Assembly: GCF_000426725.1 (NCBI RefSeq)
Contig: NZ_KE384561.1
Location: 162,582-226,581 of the forward strand
Direction of reading: 5' to 3'
From: Sporocytophaga myxococcoides DSM 11118
GTDB lineage: Bacteria; Bacteroidota; Bacteroidia; Cytophagales; Cytophagaceae
Length of the DNA stretch: 64,000 nucleotides
The translations under genes and the position numbers were made by a program. Of this stretch, positions 36,676-46,457 are shown one piece after another. Below the pieces are notes generated by a model. It saw only the letters and a list, made by a program, of their open reading frames with translations. It was not told the DNA's origin and made no database searches. Each line of letters begins with the position of its first letter. Position 1 is the first letter of the stretch.

Positions 36676-37536
36676 TTACTTAATAATTTTTTCAATTGGT
36701 ACTACAAGTATGCCCTCTGCTCCTGCTTCTCTCAGCTTTTCTATCACTCCCCAGAATTCATTTTCTCTCACCACAGAGTGCAAAGAACTCCAGCCTTCCT
36801 CTGCAAGCGGCATTACAGTCGGACTTTTAACCCCTGGAAGTAAACTAATAATTCTGTCAATGGAATGATTTGGAGCGTTTAAAAGAATGTATTTTGTATT
36901 TCTTGCATTCTTCACAGCATGAATTCTGAATAAAAGGTCATTCAGAATTTTAGTTTTTGCAGCTGATAGCTGAGGACAAGAAATAAGTATTGCTTCAGAA
37001 CGGAATACTACCTCTACTTCTTTTAATCCATTACTTATAAGAGTACTTCCGGAACTTACGATATCGCAAACAGCATCAGAAAGACCAATGCTTGGAGCAA
37101 TTTCTACAGAACCGCTTATTTCATGAATTGATGCACGTACTTTATTTTCAAAAAGGAAATCTGAAAGTATGTTAGGATAAGAAGTCGCTATTTTTAATCC
37201 ATTCAGATTACTAACATCCTTATAGTCATAAGACTTAAGTACTCCGATAGACAGTCTGCAATGAGAAAATCCAAGTTTTTCTACAAGTTCAACTTTCTTT
37301 TTCTTTTCAACAGAAACGTTTTCACCAACAATTCCAATGTCTGCTACACCATCTGCAACATATCCCGGAATATCATCATCTCTTAAAAAGAGTAATTCAA
37401 CAGGGAAATTAGAAGCAGTAGATTTTAGTTTTCCTCCTCCGTTGCTAAACTCAATCCCACATTCCTTGATAAGTTTTAGTGAATCCTCACTTAGCCTTCC
37501 AGACTTCTGCACAGCAAGGCGTAAAATCTCGCTCAT
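36676..37536 (-). CDS. hisG: ATP phosphoribosyltransferase HisG (long form)
   Basis: A 285-residue protein beginning MSEILRLAVQKSGRLS, with DIGIVGENV and the PRPP-binding DIVSSGSTLISNGL. The C-terminal 75 residues (LNAPNHSIDRIISLLPGVKSP in part) form the ACT-like regulatory domain of the long, histidine-inhibited form, so HisZ is not needed. ATG 37536 is chosen by family alignment; an extension to 37557 is less likely. It catalyses the first committed step of histidine synthesis and heads the hisGD unit. Confidence 0.95.
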   Translation of the reverse strand: MSEILRLAVQKSGRLSEDSLKLIKECGIEFSNGGGKLKSTASNFPVELLFLRDDDIPGYVADGVADIGIVGENVSVEKKKKVELVEKLGFSHCRLSIGVLKSYDYKDVSNLNGLKIATSYPNILSDFLFENKVRASIHEISGSVEIAPSIGLSDAVCDIVSSGSTLISNGLKEVEVVFRSEAILISCPQLSAAKTKILNDLLFRIHAVKNARNTKYILLNAPNHSIDRIISLLPGVKSPTVMPLAEEGWSSLHSVVRENEFWGVIEKLREAGAEGILVVPIEKIIK

Positions 37537-37707
37537 AAATTGACTTTTTTTTGGCAAAAATAAATAAAAATACTGGGTTCAGCCCTATTCTTTCCCGAAA
37601 GATTACAACACACATAACCATCTACATATCAACAGTTTTAAACGTTTCTTTAACTTTTTTTTTGAAAAATTATTTAATTATTAGTGGGCAAGAAACACTT
37701 TAATCAT

Positions 37708-38187
37708 ATGGAAAGAAGAAAAAAGAGATCGATCAACGCATTGTTGATCAAGGCCAAGCTGGGAGCCTTAATTTCAAAATCCCCTAAGTATGAAAAGTTT
37801 GTGGAGAAAGCAAAGTACTATGTCAGAAACCCTGATGAGTTGAATAAAATCCTGACAGTGGCTTACAATAAAGCAACTAATCAAAATGCTGAAAGAACAT
37901 TTGGTGAAATGTGGGGAAAAGTAAAATCAATGTTCAGGCTTATAAGAGCTTCATTGCTAAACGAATATACAGATGTTCCTAAAGTAAAAGTAATTCTGGG
38001 ACTGGCGGTGATTCTATATTTTGTTTCTCCGTTTGATATATTTCCTGATTTTCTACCGTTTTTGGGATTTGCTGATGATTTAGTTTTATTTGCATGGTTC
38101 CTGAAATATGCTTCGGAAGAAATTGAAAAATTCCAGGTATATGAGTCTAAAAAGCTAAATTTCTCTAAAACAGCATTGTTTGGTTAA
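37708..38187 (+). CDS. YkvA/DUF1232 family membrane protein
   Basis: About 159 residues. The DUF1232 signature YFVSPFDIFPDFLPFLGFADDL lies within one or two membrane segments near residues 108-135 (in part); an N-terminal charged region precedes it. Function unknown, although members are widespread. ATG 37708 is used; an in-frame GTG at 37684 would add eight residues. The stop shares one base with the start of the following hydrolase gene (TAATG), so the two are coupled. Confidence 0.85.
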   Translation: MERRKKRSINALLIKAKLGALISKSPKYEKFVEKAKYYVRNPDELNKILTVAYNKATNQNAERTFGEMWGKVKSMFRLIRASLLNEYTDVPKVKVILGLAVILYFVSPFDIFPDFLPFLGFADDLVLFAWFLKYASEEIEKFQVYESKKLNFSKTALFG

Positions 38188-39152
38188 TGCCAATAATTCA
38201 TTCTACGTATAAAGCTCCTTATTTTCTTTTTTCGGAACACCTGGAAACGATTATACCTGCTTTATTTCGGAAGAATGAACCAATTAAATATCAACGTGAA
38301 AGGATAGACACACCAGATCAAGATTTTCTTGATCTGGATTGGTCTTTTAAAGGGTCCGATACACTGATAATCCTTTCTCATGGCCTAGAAGGAAACTCTA
38401 AAACTCAGTATATCCTCGGAATGGTTTATCTATTAAACTCTCTTGGATATGACACTTTAAGCTGGAATTATAGAGGATGTAGCGGAGAAATCAACAAACT
38501 TCACAGGTTTTACCATAGCGGAGAAACAGGAGATCTTGACTTTGTAATTGATCATGCAATCAGAAAGAAAAAATATTCCAAAATAGCTTTGATTGGCTTT
38601 AGCATAGGTGGAAACATTACCCTCAAATACCTTGGAGAACAAGGAGCTAATATCAAACCACAGATCACTTGCAGTGTTAACTTTTCTGTACCATGTCACC
38701 TGGCTTCAGGCGCGAAAAAGCTTGCGGGCTGGGGTAGTTATGTGTACATGAAAAGATTTTTGAACAGCCTTGAAAAAAAAGTTATTGAAAAATCCAGAAT
38801 AATGCCAGAGGTAATTAGTGCTGAAGGCTTCGATAAAATAAGAAATTTTCTGGAGTTTGATGAAATGTATACTGCTCCCATACACGGATTTAAGAATGCT
38901 TTTGAGTATTGGGAAAAATGCAGTTCTCTCTTTTATTTGAAAGACATCAAAATTCCCACCTTACTGGTAAATGCTTGTAATGATCCTTTTTTAACCCCTC
39001 AATGTTTTCCGGTAAGGGAAGCCGAAGAAAATCCTCATCTATTCCTTGAAATGCCTGAACAAGGTGGGCATGTTGGCTTTATAGAAAAAAAAATCAGCGG
39101 TATATACTGGTCTGAGAAAAGAGCCGTTGAATTTATCTCTGATTATTTATAA
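38187..39152 (+). CDS. YheT family alpha/beta hydrolase
   Basis: A 321-residue hydrolase of the YheT/ABHD1-3 family. The oxyanion region is ILSHGLEGNS, the nucleophile is Ser139 in GFSIGGN, and a distal Asp (NACNDPFL) and His (GGHVGF) complete the triad. The WNYRGCSGE segment is typical of this group. Substrate unknown, probably an ester or lipid. It is translationally coupled to the DUF1232 gene. Confidence 0.9.
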   Translation: MPIIHSTYKAPYFLFSEHLETIIPALFRKNEPIKYQRERIDTPDQDFLDLDWSFKGSDTLIILSHGLEGNSKTQYILGMVYLLNSLGYDTLSWNYRGCSGEINKLHRFYHSGETGDLDFVIDHAIRKKKYSKIALIGFSIGGNITLKYLGEQGANIKPQITCSVNFSVPCHLASGAKKLAGWGSYVYMKRFLNSLEKKVIEKSRIMPEVISAEGFDKIRNFLEFDEMYTAPIHGFKNAFEYWEKCSSLFYLKDIKIPTLLVNACNDPFLTPQCFPVREAEENPHLFLEMPEQGGHVGFIEKKISGIYWSEKRAVEFISDYL

Positions 39153-39184
39153 CTTGCTGTTGCTTTTAAAGAGCGCCTCAACTT

Positions 39185-39880
39185 ATGTGCGGAAGATACT
39201 CCCTAACCTCCTCGATAGAAAAATTAGCAAAACGATTTAACATAAAAGTGACTGATGAATTCAGACCACGGTTCAACGCTGCGCCAACACAATTGTTACC
39301 GGTCATTACCAACAGGAATCCGACTGAAACTTCATTCATGAAATGGGGACTTATTCCCAACTGGTCTCTTGATGATTCTACTTCTACTAACTTGATCAAT
39401 GCCAGATCTGAAACCATTTTAACTAAAGGCCCCTTTAAACAAATCATCAAAAGCCACCGCTGCCTGATTCCTGCAGATGGTTTTTATGAGTGGAAAAAAG
39501 CAGGAAAAGCAAAAGTTCCTCATAGAATCACACTCTCCAGTGATGAAATCTTTACCTTTGCAGGCCTTTGGGATTCATGGGAAGATAAGAAAGGGGATAT
39601 CATTAACTCCTTTACAGTCATCACAACCAATGCTAATTCTCTTATGTCTGAAATACATGAAAGAATGCCTGTAATCTTGCCTAGAGAGTTAGAAAAAGAA
39701 TGGATAAAAATGGACTTATCTGACAATGAAGTTACTGAGCTATTAAAACCTTATCCTTCAGACAAGATGAGTTTCTACAAAGCACATCGGGCTGTAAATT
39801 CAGCAATGTATGATACTCCAGAGTGCATCCAGATGGCTCCAAAGATCTATCCTGGTGAAAGTTTTAACTTATTTGAATAA
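39185..39880 (+). CDS. SRAP/YedK family DNA-protein crosslink protein (HMCES homologue)
   Basis: A 231-residue protein beginning MCGRYSLTS, where Cys2 becomes the N-terminal catalytic residue after methionine removal. It also has LINARSETI, the DGFYEWKK glutamate and HERMPVIL histidine of the SRAP domain. Members form thiazolidine crosslinks with abasic sites in single-stranded DNA and protect them. It lies 32 bases after the YheT gene and ends 8 bases before a convergent gene. Confidence 0.94.
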   Translation: MCGRYSLTSSIEKLAKRFNIKVTDEFRPRFNAAPTQLLPVITNRNPTETSFMKWGLIPNWSLDDSTSTNLINARSETILTKGPFKQIIKSHRCLIPADGFYEWKKAGKAKVPHRITLSSDEIFTFAGLWDSWEDKKGDIINSFTVITTNANSLMSEIHERMPVILPRELEKEWIKMDLSDNEVTELLKPYPSDKMSFYKAHRAVNSAMYDTPECIQMAPKIYPGESFNLFE

Positions 39881-39888
39881 ACAAAAAA

Positions 39889-41505
39889 TTAATAACCTGA
39901 AAGTTTTCTCCGCTTATTCATGGAGAAGGCTTTCAATGGTTTCTTCTTATCATTCTTATGGACGAGTTCGGAAAGCTTCAGGAAGACTCCGTTAGTCCAG
40001 CCAAATCCATCCTGTAAAGGATACTCTCCTCCTCCACCCTTTATTTCAGGATCTTTTACATTATATTTTTCAAGCATTTTACCTGTCATTTTAAAAACTC
40101 CCTCATTGAGCTTTACCCATTTTTCTGCAATTAGAGTTGCTTCTGCCGAGTAGCCATAATTGGACAATCCCTTAATGACCATATACTGCAAAGGAGCCCA
40201 GCCATTAGAATAGTCCCATTGCTGAGCCGTTTTATTCAAGGTTGTGAACAAACCTCCGTTGCTTAAAAAGTTATTTAAAAGCTCGTCTTTCACTAGCCTG
40301 GCTTTCTTTTTATTACATACTTCAAAAAATAGTGGAAAACCTGCGGCCATTGATTTTACAGAAGTATTGGCTTGCTTATTAAAATCGTAATCAAGGAAAA
40401 ACTTCTGTTTTTTATTCCAGCAATATTTTATGATAGCCTTTTTTCTTTCAGTCGCAAGGCTGTGATAATGTTTTGCTTTTTTATTATCCCCTGCATTTGT
40501 ATAAACTTCAGCTATAGTTTGTTCCAAATGAAAAAGAAGGCAATTAAGATCAACTGGAATTATATCTGTTGTATGAATTGTCTCAAGTTTTTGAGATTCA
40601 TCAAGCCATCTGCTGCTAAAATCCCAGCCGGATTCACAGGCTGCTCTTATATTTCTAAAAAGGTCTTCCTTTTTCCTATCAGAGTTTAATGACAATAAAA
40701 TATCTTCCCTATAAGATTCAGGTCTTGGCTCTGCTAAATCATCCCAATATCTGTTTAATGCTTGTTTTCCATTCAGCTTTACAACTCTTCTATATGAGCC
40801 GTTACGAGAGGTAATCGAGTCTTTCCCATTCATCCAGAACTCATATTCTTTTACTAGATCCGGAAGATAAAAATTAAGAATCGTGTCGCTTTTTTGGCTT
40901 GCCAGCAATTCAACCATTAAAGAAAAAAAAGGAGGTTGTGATCTGCTTAAGTAATAGGATCTGTTACCATTTGGCACAAAGCCTGCATGCTTTATTAGAA
41001 AAGAAAAGTTAGACACCATGTTTTGTATAAGTAGGGTGTCATTAGAAACCTGCAGGCCCAACATGGTAAAATAACTGTCCCAGTAATAAATTTCCCTGAA
41101 TCTACCACCCGGCACTACATAAGAGAATGGAAGAGGTATCAGTGAAGAGTTAAGAATTGTATCCGGCGTTCGGGTAAGCAATGGCCAAAGATCTTCAACA
41201 TGTTGTTTGGTTGACATTGCTGTATCGCTCAGATAATCGGTGGAAGGCGTGCATGGTTTTAAAAAATGAATTGAGACAAATTTACTAAGATCAAAGTCAA
41301 GAGATTTTTTTTCGCGATAATAGTTTTTTAGAATAGTATCCGGATCATATATTGGTATACAATCAACAAATGTTTTGGAGTCTTCAAATACCTGTTGCAT
41401 TTGCACCACCTCAAACAATTCACCATAAATTTTATCCGGACTTTTCTGAGCGGAGACACTATGAAACAGTAGAATAAAAAAAGACAAAAACCAGCAGTTG
41501 CGCAT
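39889..41505 (-). CDS. Periplasmic alpha,alpha-trehalase (GH37)
   Basis: A 538-residue glycoside hydrolase with a signal peptide (FLSFFILLFHSVSAQ). Trehalase signature 1 is PGGRFREIYYWDSYF at residues 132-146, signature 2 is QWDYSNGWAPL at 429-439, and a glycine-rich GGGGEYPLQDGFGWTNGV lies near 490. The catalytic acid is probably Asp295 in SGWDFSSRW. It hydrolyses trehalose to two glucose molecules in the periplasm. The gene is monocistronic, divergent from a small minus-strand frame and convergent with the SRAP gene. Confidence 0.93.
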   Translation of the reverse strand: MRNCWFLSFFILLFHSVSAQKSPDKIYGELFEVVQMQQVFEDSKTFVDCIPIYDPDTILKNYYREKKSLDFDLSKFVSIHFLKPCTPSTDYLSDTAMSTKQHVEDLWPLLTRTPDTILNSSLIPLPFSYVVPGGRFREIYYWDSYFTMLGLQVSNDTLLIQNMVSNFSFLIKHAGFVPNGNRSYYLSRSQPPFFSLMVELLASQKSDTILNFYLPDLVKEYEFWMNGKDSITSRNGSYRRVVKLNGKQALNRYWDDLAEPRPESYREDILLSLNSDRKKEDLFRNIRAACESGWDFSSRWLDESQKLETIHTTDIIPVDLNCLLFHLEQTIAEVYTNAGDNKKAKHYHSLATERKKAIIKYCWNKKQKFFLDYDFNKQANTSVKSMAAGFPLFFEVCNKKKARLVKDELLNNFLSNGGLFTTLNKTAQQWDYSNGWAPLQYMVIKGLSNYGYSAEATLIAEKWVKLNEGVFKMTGKMLEKYNVKDPEIKGGGGEYPLQDGFGWTNGVFLKLSELVHKNDKKKPLKAFSMNKRRKLSGY

Positions 41506-41661
41506 GTTTTTTTTATAGATAAAAGAAGTACAATTTCAAGTAACTCCAGGCCAAAGACCTACTGAAGTATATTTTCAAAAGCTAAAAGTCAGGATCATAA
41601 TTTTCAGAACATGATATGTAGATTTGAAAATACGAAAACGAGTATGTCTTAGGCCTTTTTA
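41506..41661. other. Upstream region of the trehalase gene
   Basis: About 155 AT-rich bases upstream of trehalase; no gene or strong motif was seen here. With the small frame at 41662-41817 it makes up a gap of about 420 bases before the HerA-like gene at 41929. Confidence 0.4.
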
Positions 41662-41817
41662 TCAACACCCGTATTGCTTGCAGAACTTGAGCCTGTTTTC
41701 TCTTATGCTTTTCTGCAACTCTTCGTTTTCCTTAATTATTAAATCAATATCCCTCTTTTCCCTTACCTCAATCGTTTCACTTTTAGAGGATTTTACCACG
41801 GGTTTCTGACTTTTCAT
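41662..41817 (-). CDS. Possible small charged coiled-coil protein (51 aa)
   Basis: A 51-codon frame starting ATG at 41817. The product is rich in Lys and Glu and predicted helical (VREKRDIDLIIKENEELQKS), ending in a QYGC tail. The composition is more protein-like than random AT-rich sequence, but it is short and no family is recognised. It could be a real small protein of the leader region of the trehalase gene or chance. Confidence 0.35.
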   Translation of the reverse strand: MKSQKPVVKSSKSETIEVREKRDIDLIIKENEELQKSIRENRLKFCKQYGC

Positions 41818-41928
41818 ACCAATGCATTTTCTTTGTTAACTCACTAAACCAGCAATTAGTTAAAATGATTTTATAAACAGATACCATTGCAAGGCAATAA
41901 TTGTTATTTTTACAGAAAAAGGAAAAAA

Positions 41929-43482
41929 ATGTCTGACAGACTGAAACAATTTGAAGCTCAACTTTTGGCTGGATATACTTTTAAAGGTGAACAGATTAAG
42001 TTAGGCGCAGCCTTGCTTGATGGAGAAGTTGTAAATGGAACAATAGTTTCTTTGCCCTTAAAAACAATGAACCGTCATGGTTTAATTGCTGGGGCCACTG
42101 GCACAGGTAAAACCAAAACGCTTCAGACAATTGCAGAAGGCCTGTCAGAACACGGTGTGCCGGTATTGATGATGGATATCAAAGGAGACCTTAGCGGAAT
42201 TGCAGCTGCCGGAGAGACTAATCCAAAAATAGAAGAAAGACAACAAAAGATAGCCATTCCATTTACACCTAAAAAATTTCCGGTTGAGTTACTAAGTCTT
42301 TCAGGTGAAAAGGGAGTAAGACTAAGAGCTACTGTTTCAGAGTTTGGCCCAGTATTATTCAGCAAAATCCTTGATCTTAATGATACTCAAAGCGGAATAG
42401 TTTCCCTGATCTTTAAATATTGCGACGATGAACGCCTTCCACTTCTTGATCTAAAAGATTTTAAGTCTGTTCTTCAGCATATAGGCAATGAAGGGAAAGA
42501 AAATATTCAGAAAAAATATGGGGCTATCTCCTCTGCTTCAACAGGAACAATACTGAGAAAAATTATCGAGCTTGAGCAGCAAGGTGCCGAGAAGTTCTTC
42601 GGAGAAAAATCCTTCGAAGTTGAAGACCTTGTAAGGCTTGATAAAGATGGCAAGGGCTTTGTTTCTATCATTCGTTTAACTGACATACAGGACAAGCCAA
42701 AATTGTTCAGCACGTTCATGCTTAGCCTGCTTGCAGAGATATATGCCACCTTTCCTGAGGCCGGAGACCTTGAAAAACCTAAGCTTGTCCTTTTTATTGA
42801 CGAAGCTCATTTAATATTTGATGAAGCAAGTAAAGCACTGCTTGATCAGATTGAAGCAATCATTAAGCTTATAAGATCCAAAGGTGTAGGTATATTTTTC
42901 TGTACTCAGAATCCCTCAGACATACCACAGGCTATTCTCGGACAGCTAGGAATGAAGGTACAACACGCATTGAGAGCCTTCACTGCTAATGATAGAAAAA
43001 TGATTCGTCTTACTGCTGAAAACTATCCGCTTACTGATTTTTATAAGACAGAAGAATTGCTTACTTCATTAGGAATCGGAGAAGCAATGATAACAGTGCT
43101 GAGCGAAAAAGGAACACCAACACCACTGGCTGCAGTATTGCTAAGGTCACCACAATCACGCATGAATATTCTTTCACCTGCCGAAACGGATGAGCTTATA
43201 AAAAACTCCCAGCTGGTAGAAAAATATAATTCTGTTATTGACAGAAAAAGTGCTTACGAAATGCTCACGGAAAAAATCCATTCAAAGGATAATGAATCAG
43301 ATCAGGAAGAAGAACCGGCTGAGGTTACTAAAGAAAAGAGCAGAAGAAAAGAAAAAAGCACGCTTGAAGAGGTTATGGATAGTAAAATAACCCGTGACAT
43401 TGGGAGAACGATATTCAGAGAGCTTACAAGAGGATTATTAGGAGTACTTGGGGTTAAATCCTCATCAAGGAGAAGAAGATAA
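41929..43482 (+). CDS. HerA-like ATPase (DUF853 family)
   Basis: A 517-residue P-loop ATPase. Walker A is GATGTGKTK at residues 55-63, Walker B is LVLFIDEAHLIF, and KLIRSKGVGIFFCTQNPSDIP is the FtsK/HerA-like sensor region (in part). The middle part carries the DUF853 insertion. The C-terminus is lysine/arginine-rich. The family is related to HerA and VirB4-type DNA or protein translocases; the E. coli homologue is YjgR. ATG 41929 is chosen; an upstream in-frame extension is unsupported. Confidence 0.9.
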   Translation: MSDRLKQFEAQLLAGYTFKGEQIKLGAALLDGEVVNGTIVSLPLKTMNRHGLIAGATGTGKTKTLQTIAEGLSEHGVPVLMMDIKGDLSGIAAAGETNPKIEERQQKIAIPFTPKKFPVELLSLSGEKGVRLRATVSEFGPVLFSKILDLNDTQSGIVSLIFKYCDDERLPLLDLKDFKSVLQHIGNEGKENIQKKYGAISSASTGTILRKIIELEQQGAEKFFGEKSFEVEDLVRLDKDGKGFVSIIRLTDIQDKPKLFSTFMLSLLAEIYATFPEAGDLEKPKLVLFIDEAHLIFDEASKALLDQIEAIIKLIRSKGVGIFFCTQNPSDIPQAILGQLGMKVQHALRAFTANDRKMIRLTAENYPLTDFYKTEELLTSLGIGEAMITVLSEKGTPTPLAAVLLRSPQSRMNILSPAETDELIKNSQLVEKYNSVIDRKSAYEMLTEKIHSKDNESDQEEEPAEVTKEKSRRKEKSTLEEVMDSKITRDIGRTIFRELTRGLLGVLGVKSSSRRRR

Positions 43483-43503
43483 TTAAGACTTACCAATTCA
43501 GTT

Positions 43504-44730
43504 ATGAGGCCTAAAAAAGTAGTTGTTATCGGAGGTGGAGCCGCAGGCTTTTTCGGGGCTATATCCTGTGCAAGGTTTAATCCCGAAGCTGAAATTACAT
43601 TGCTTGAGAAGAGCACTAAATTTTTATCCAAAGTAAAAGTATCCGGAGGAGGCAGATGTAATGTTACCAACGGATGCTTCGACATAAATCTCCTTCTTAA
43701 AGGTTATCCAAGAGGAGGTAAAGCACTTAAGTACACCTTTCAACAGTTTTCCGTAAAAGATACTATTGGATGGTTTGAATCGAGAGGTGCAGAATTAAAA
43801 CAGGAAGAAGACGGAAGAATATTTCCCCAATCAGATAATTCACAAACCATTATAGATTGCCTCATCCGAGAAGCCCGTGTTATGGGGGTGAAATTAATGG
43901 AAGGCTTTGGTACAAAGAGTATCAGAAAAAATGAAAACGGAGGATTCTCCGTACAGCTTTTCGGAGGTGAGTCACTATACTGCGATGAAATACTCATTGC
44001 AACAGGAGGTAATCCAAATCAAGAATCTTATCAGTGGTTAAAAGACCTGGGGCATGAAATAAAAGAGCCTGTCCCATCTTTATTCACTTTCAATGTTCCT
44101 GATTCACCTTTCAGAGATTTACAAGGTATAAGTGTCCCTCTGGCCAAAGTAAGGGTTACAGGTTCTAAACTGGAGGAAACAGGGCCTGTTCTCATCACCC
44201 ATTGGGGCCTTAGCGGTCCGGCTGTATTAAGACTTTCAGCATGGGGAGCCCGAGAGCTTGCTCAGGAGTCATACCGTTTTATAGCGCATGTAAACTGGAT
44301 TTCCGGCAATGAAGAAAACTTAAGATCGACTTTGTCTGAAATAAAAATACTTCACCCCAAAAAAACAGTTGTAGGAAATCCCTTTTTTAACCTTCCCAGA
44401 AGACTATGGGAAAGGATATGTGAGTTGTCTGATATTTCTACAGGTCTGAAATGGGTTGATATGCCCAAGAAAAACATGAATAAACTTTTGGAGAACCTGT
44501 TACGAAGTGAATTCGGAGTAAAAGGAAAAACAACATTCAAAGAAGAGTTTGTTACCTGTGGTGGAGTGAGCCTGGACAGCATCGATATTCATACTATGGA
44601 AAGCAAATCATGCCCAGGACTATTTTTTGCAGGAGAGGTATTGGATATAGACGGAATTACCGGCGGCTACAACTTTCAGGCTGCGTGGTCAACAGGCTTT
44701 GTTGCCGGAAAATCTATTGCAGAAAAATAA
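43504..44730 (+). CDS. BaiN/RdsA family NAD(P)/FAD-dependent oxidoreductase (HI0933-like)
   Basis: A 408-residue flavoprotein with the start VVVIGGGAAGFFGAI, the FLSKVKVSGGGRCNVTN motif specific to the HI0933/YhiN group, an IATGGNPNQ segment and the C-terminal GEVLDIDGITGGYNFQAAW. Such enzymes reduce or oxidise unknown substrates; one group member acts on bile-acid steroids, but nothing here suggests this. It follows the HerA-like gene by 21 bases, a common neighbourhood only by chance as far as I can tell. Confidence 0.88.
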   Translation: MRPKKVVVIGGGAAGFFGAISCARFNPEAEITLLEKSTKFLSKVKVSGGGRCNVTNGCFDINLLLKGYPRGGKALKYTFQQFSVKDTIGWFESRGAELKQEEDGRIFPQSDNSQTIIDCLIREARVMGVKLMEGFGTKSIRKNENGGFSVQLFGGESLYCDEILIATGGNPNQESYQWLKDLGHEIKEPVPSLFTFNVPDSPFRDLQGISVPLAKVRVTGSKLEETGPVLITHWGLSGPAVLRLSAWGARELAQESYRFIAHVNWISGNEENLRSTLSEIKILHPKKTVVGNPFFNLPRRLWERICELSDISTGLKWVDMPKKNMNKLLENLLRSEFGVKGKTTFKEEFVTCGGVSLDSIDIHTMESKSCPGLFFAGEVLDIDGITGGYNFQAAWSTGFVAGKSIAEK

Positions 44731-44733
44731 TCT

Positions 44734-45108
44734 TTACTTGTATTCTTCAAGCCACTTTAAAGCCTTATCCTCTTCTGTAAAAAGCTTTACAGGAACCTTA
44801 GCCGGCTTAAGAAGGATAAAAGTATTTCCAAGTATTTTCTGAACATGGCTTTTGATTAAAATAGCTACAGCCGATGCTCCGAGAAATCCAATATCACTTG
44901 CAAGGTATTTTTTAGCCCCATTATAGATATAGACTGTTTCCCTGGCATCGACAAATCCGGGATATGTTTTTCCCTCTATCAATTTTAGTCGGTATTGCAC
45001 AAGTTTTTCAGCCATTTCCATGTCGATTATCATTCCTTTATGATACCGATACTTTACAACCCCATCTTCCAACCAAAGCTGAAAATATTCCTCCCTTACT
45101 ATTTCCAT
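44734..45108 (-). CDS. STAS/SpoIIAA-like protein (DUF7793-like)
   Basis: A 124-residue cytoplasmic protein of a small family common in Bacteroidota: LWLEDGVVKYRYHKGMIIDM, then YPGFVDARETVYI, a conserved HVQKILGNTFI, and LFTEEDKALKWLEEYK. The fold resembles STAS/SEC14 domains. Function unknown. It ends 3 bases before the convergent BaiN gene. Confidence 0.7.
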   Translation of the reverse strand: MEIVREEYFQLWLEDGVVKYRYHKGMIIDMEMAEKLVQYRLKLIEGKTYPGFVDARETVYIYNGAKKYLASDIGFLGASAVAILIKSHVQKILGNTFILLKPAKVPVKLFTEEDKALKWLEEYK

Positions 45109-45214
45109 CTCAATTTCTTCTTATTCTTAAAATTTCATTAAAAATATTTCTTTCTACTGTAAACCATAAATAATTTATTTAGTATTACAATCCTTATAAT
45201 AATAAAACCAGAAA

Positions 45215-45952
45215 ATGAAGAAATTACTCTCTTTATCTACTACAGCACCGGAAAAATTTGAAAAAGAAAAAATTAAAAAACTCATTCCTGAATTATCAGA
45301 GGAGATCTCTGGTTTTCAAAAAATATTATACGCTCAATCAAAATATAGCCTTTTAGTAATCCTCCAAGGACTTGACGCATCTGGAAAAGATGGACTTGTA
45401 AGTACTGTTTTTCATGGGGTTAATCCACTTGGCTGTGATGTCAAATCATTTAAAGCACCTACAAAAGAAGAATTATCCTATGACTTTTTATGGAGAGTGC
45501 ACAATGCAGTGCCTCCCAAAGGACAAATATATATTTTCAATAGATCCCATTATGAAGATGTGCTGGTTCCCGCTGTAGAAGGATGGATTGACAAGGGTGA
45601 GCTCAAAAACAGATTTGAGCATATCAATAATTTTGAAAAACTCCTTCAGGATAATGGCACTGTAATATTGAAATTTTACCTGCATGTTTCAAAGAAAGAA
45701 CAGAAAAAACGACTGAAGGAAAGAAAAACCAATCCTAAGAAATTTTGGAAGCACAATGACGGAGATTGGGAGACTGCCAAAAAATTTGATCATTATCTGG
45801 ATGCCTATGAGGAAGTTTTTAAACATTGTAAAGCTCCCGAATGGAATATTATACCTTCTGATCAAAATTGGTATAAGGAATATCTGGTTGCGAAGAAAAT
45901 AAAAGAAACATTAGAAGGAATGAATCTGGAATATCCTGGATTGGAAAAATAA
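45215..45952 (+). CDS. PPK2 family polyphosphate kinase
   Basis: A 245-residue protein with Walker A GLDASGKDG at residues 52-60, FNRSHYEDVLVPAVE and a lid/DNP segment KFWKHNDGDWETAKKFD. PPK2 enzymes move phosphate between polyphosphate and AMP, ADP or GDP; the subclass cannot be set confidently, though single-domain length fits class I or III. The pst genes elsewhere in the window also concern phosphate, but there is no operon link. Confidence 0.92.
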   Translation: MKKLLSLSTTAPEKFEKEKIKKLIPELSEEISGFQKILYAQSKYSLLVILQGLDASGKDGLVSTVFHGVNPLGCDVKSFKAPTKEELSYDFLWRVHNAVPPKGQIYIFNRSHYEDVLVPAVEGWIDKGELKNRFEHINNFEKLLQDNGTVILKFYLHVSKKEQKKRLKERKTNPKKFWKHNDGDWETAKKFDHYLDAYEEVFKHCKAPEWNIIPSDQNWYKEYLVAKKIKETLEGMNLEYPGLEK

Positions 45953-46457
45953 AATCTTAGGGATTCCCCTCATGTTTTTTTGAAAGAAATTATAGATTAT
46001 AAAAAAACAAAGAATTACAAGTTTTCATCAATTAAAACTTCTTTTAAAATTGATATTATAATTTATAAAAAATTATCCTATTTTAAGAAAAAATTTCACT
46101 TTATAAGCTGCCCTTAAGGCACAAATTTAAAAGTTACAACATTCTATATTTCAATGACAAACATTAACAAAAATTGAAAAAATACAAATTTAAATCTAAA
46201 TAACATAAGGAAAAACACTTATGGGGAAATAGATAACTTTTCTTGATTTACCAGCATTTTCACTACATTTATCCGGAGAAAATTCTATTTAATAGAAAAT
46301 TAGGAAAATATACTTTTCTGGAGTTTAATGCTTACAGTTTTTTAGTTAAATTTATAATATGATCTGTAGAGGGAAATCACACTATACGATCTGAATTTTT
46401 GCAAAGTTTCAAATAAAAATGTAAAAAAATTAAAGGGAATTTTTAAAATCTATTTTT
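45953..46457. other. Long AT-rich intergenic region upstream of the glycan locus
   Basis: About 505 very AT-rich bases between ppk2 and the receiver gene. No gene, strong hairpin or clear promoter box was seen. It should hold the promoter of the 46458-50542 operon. Confidence 0.5.
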
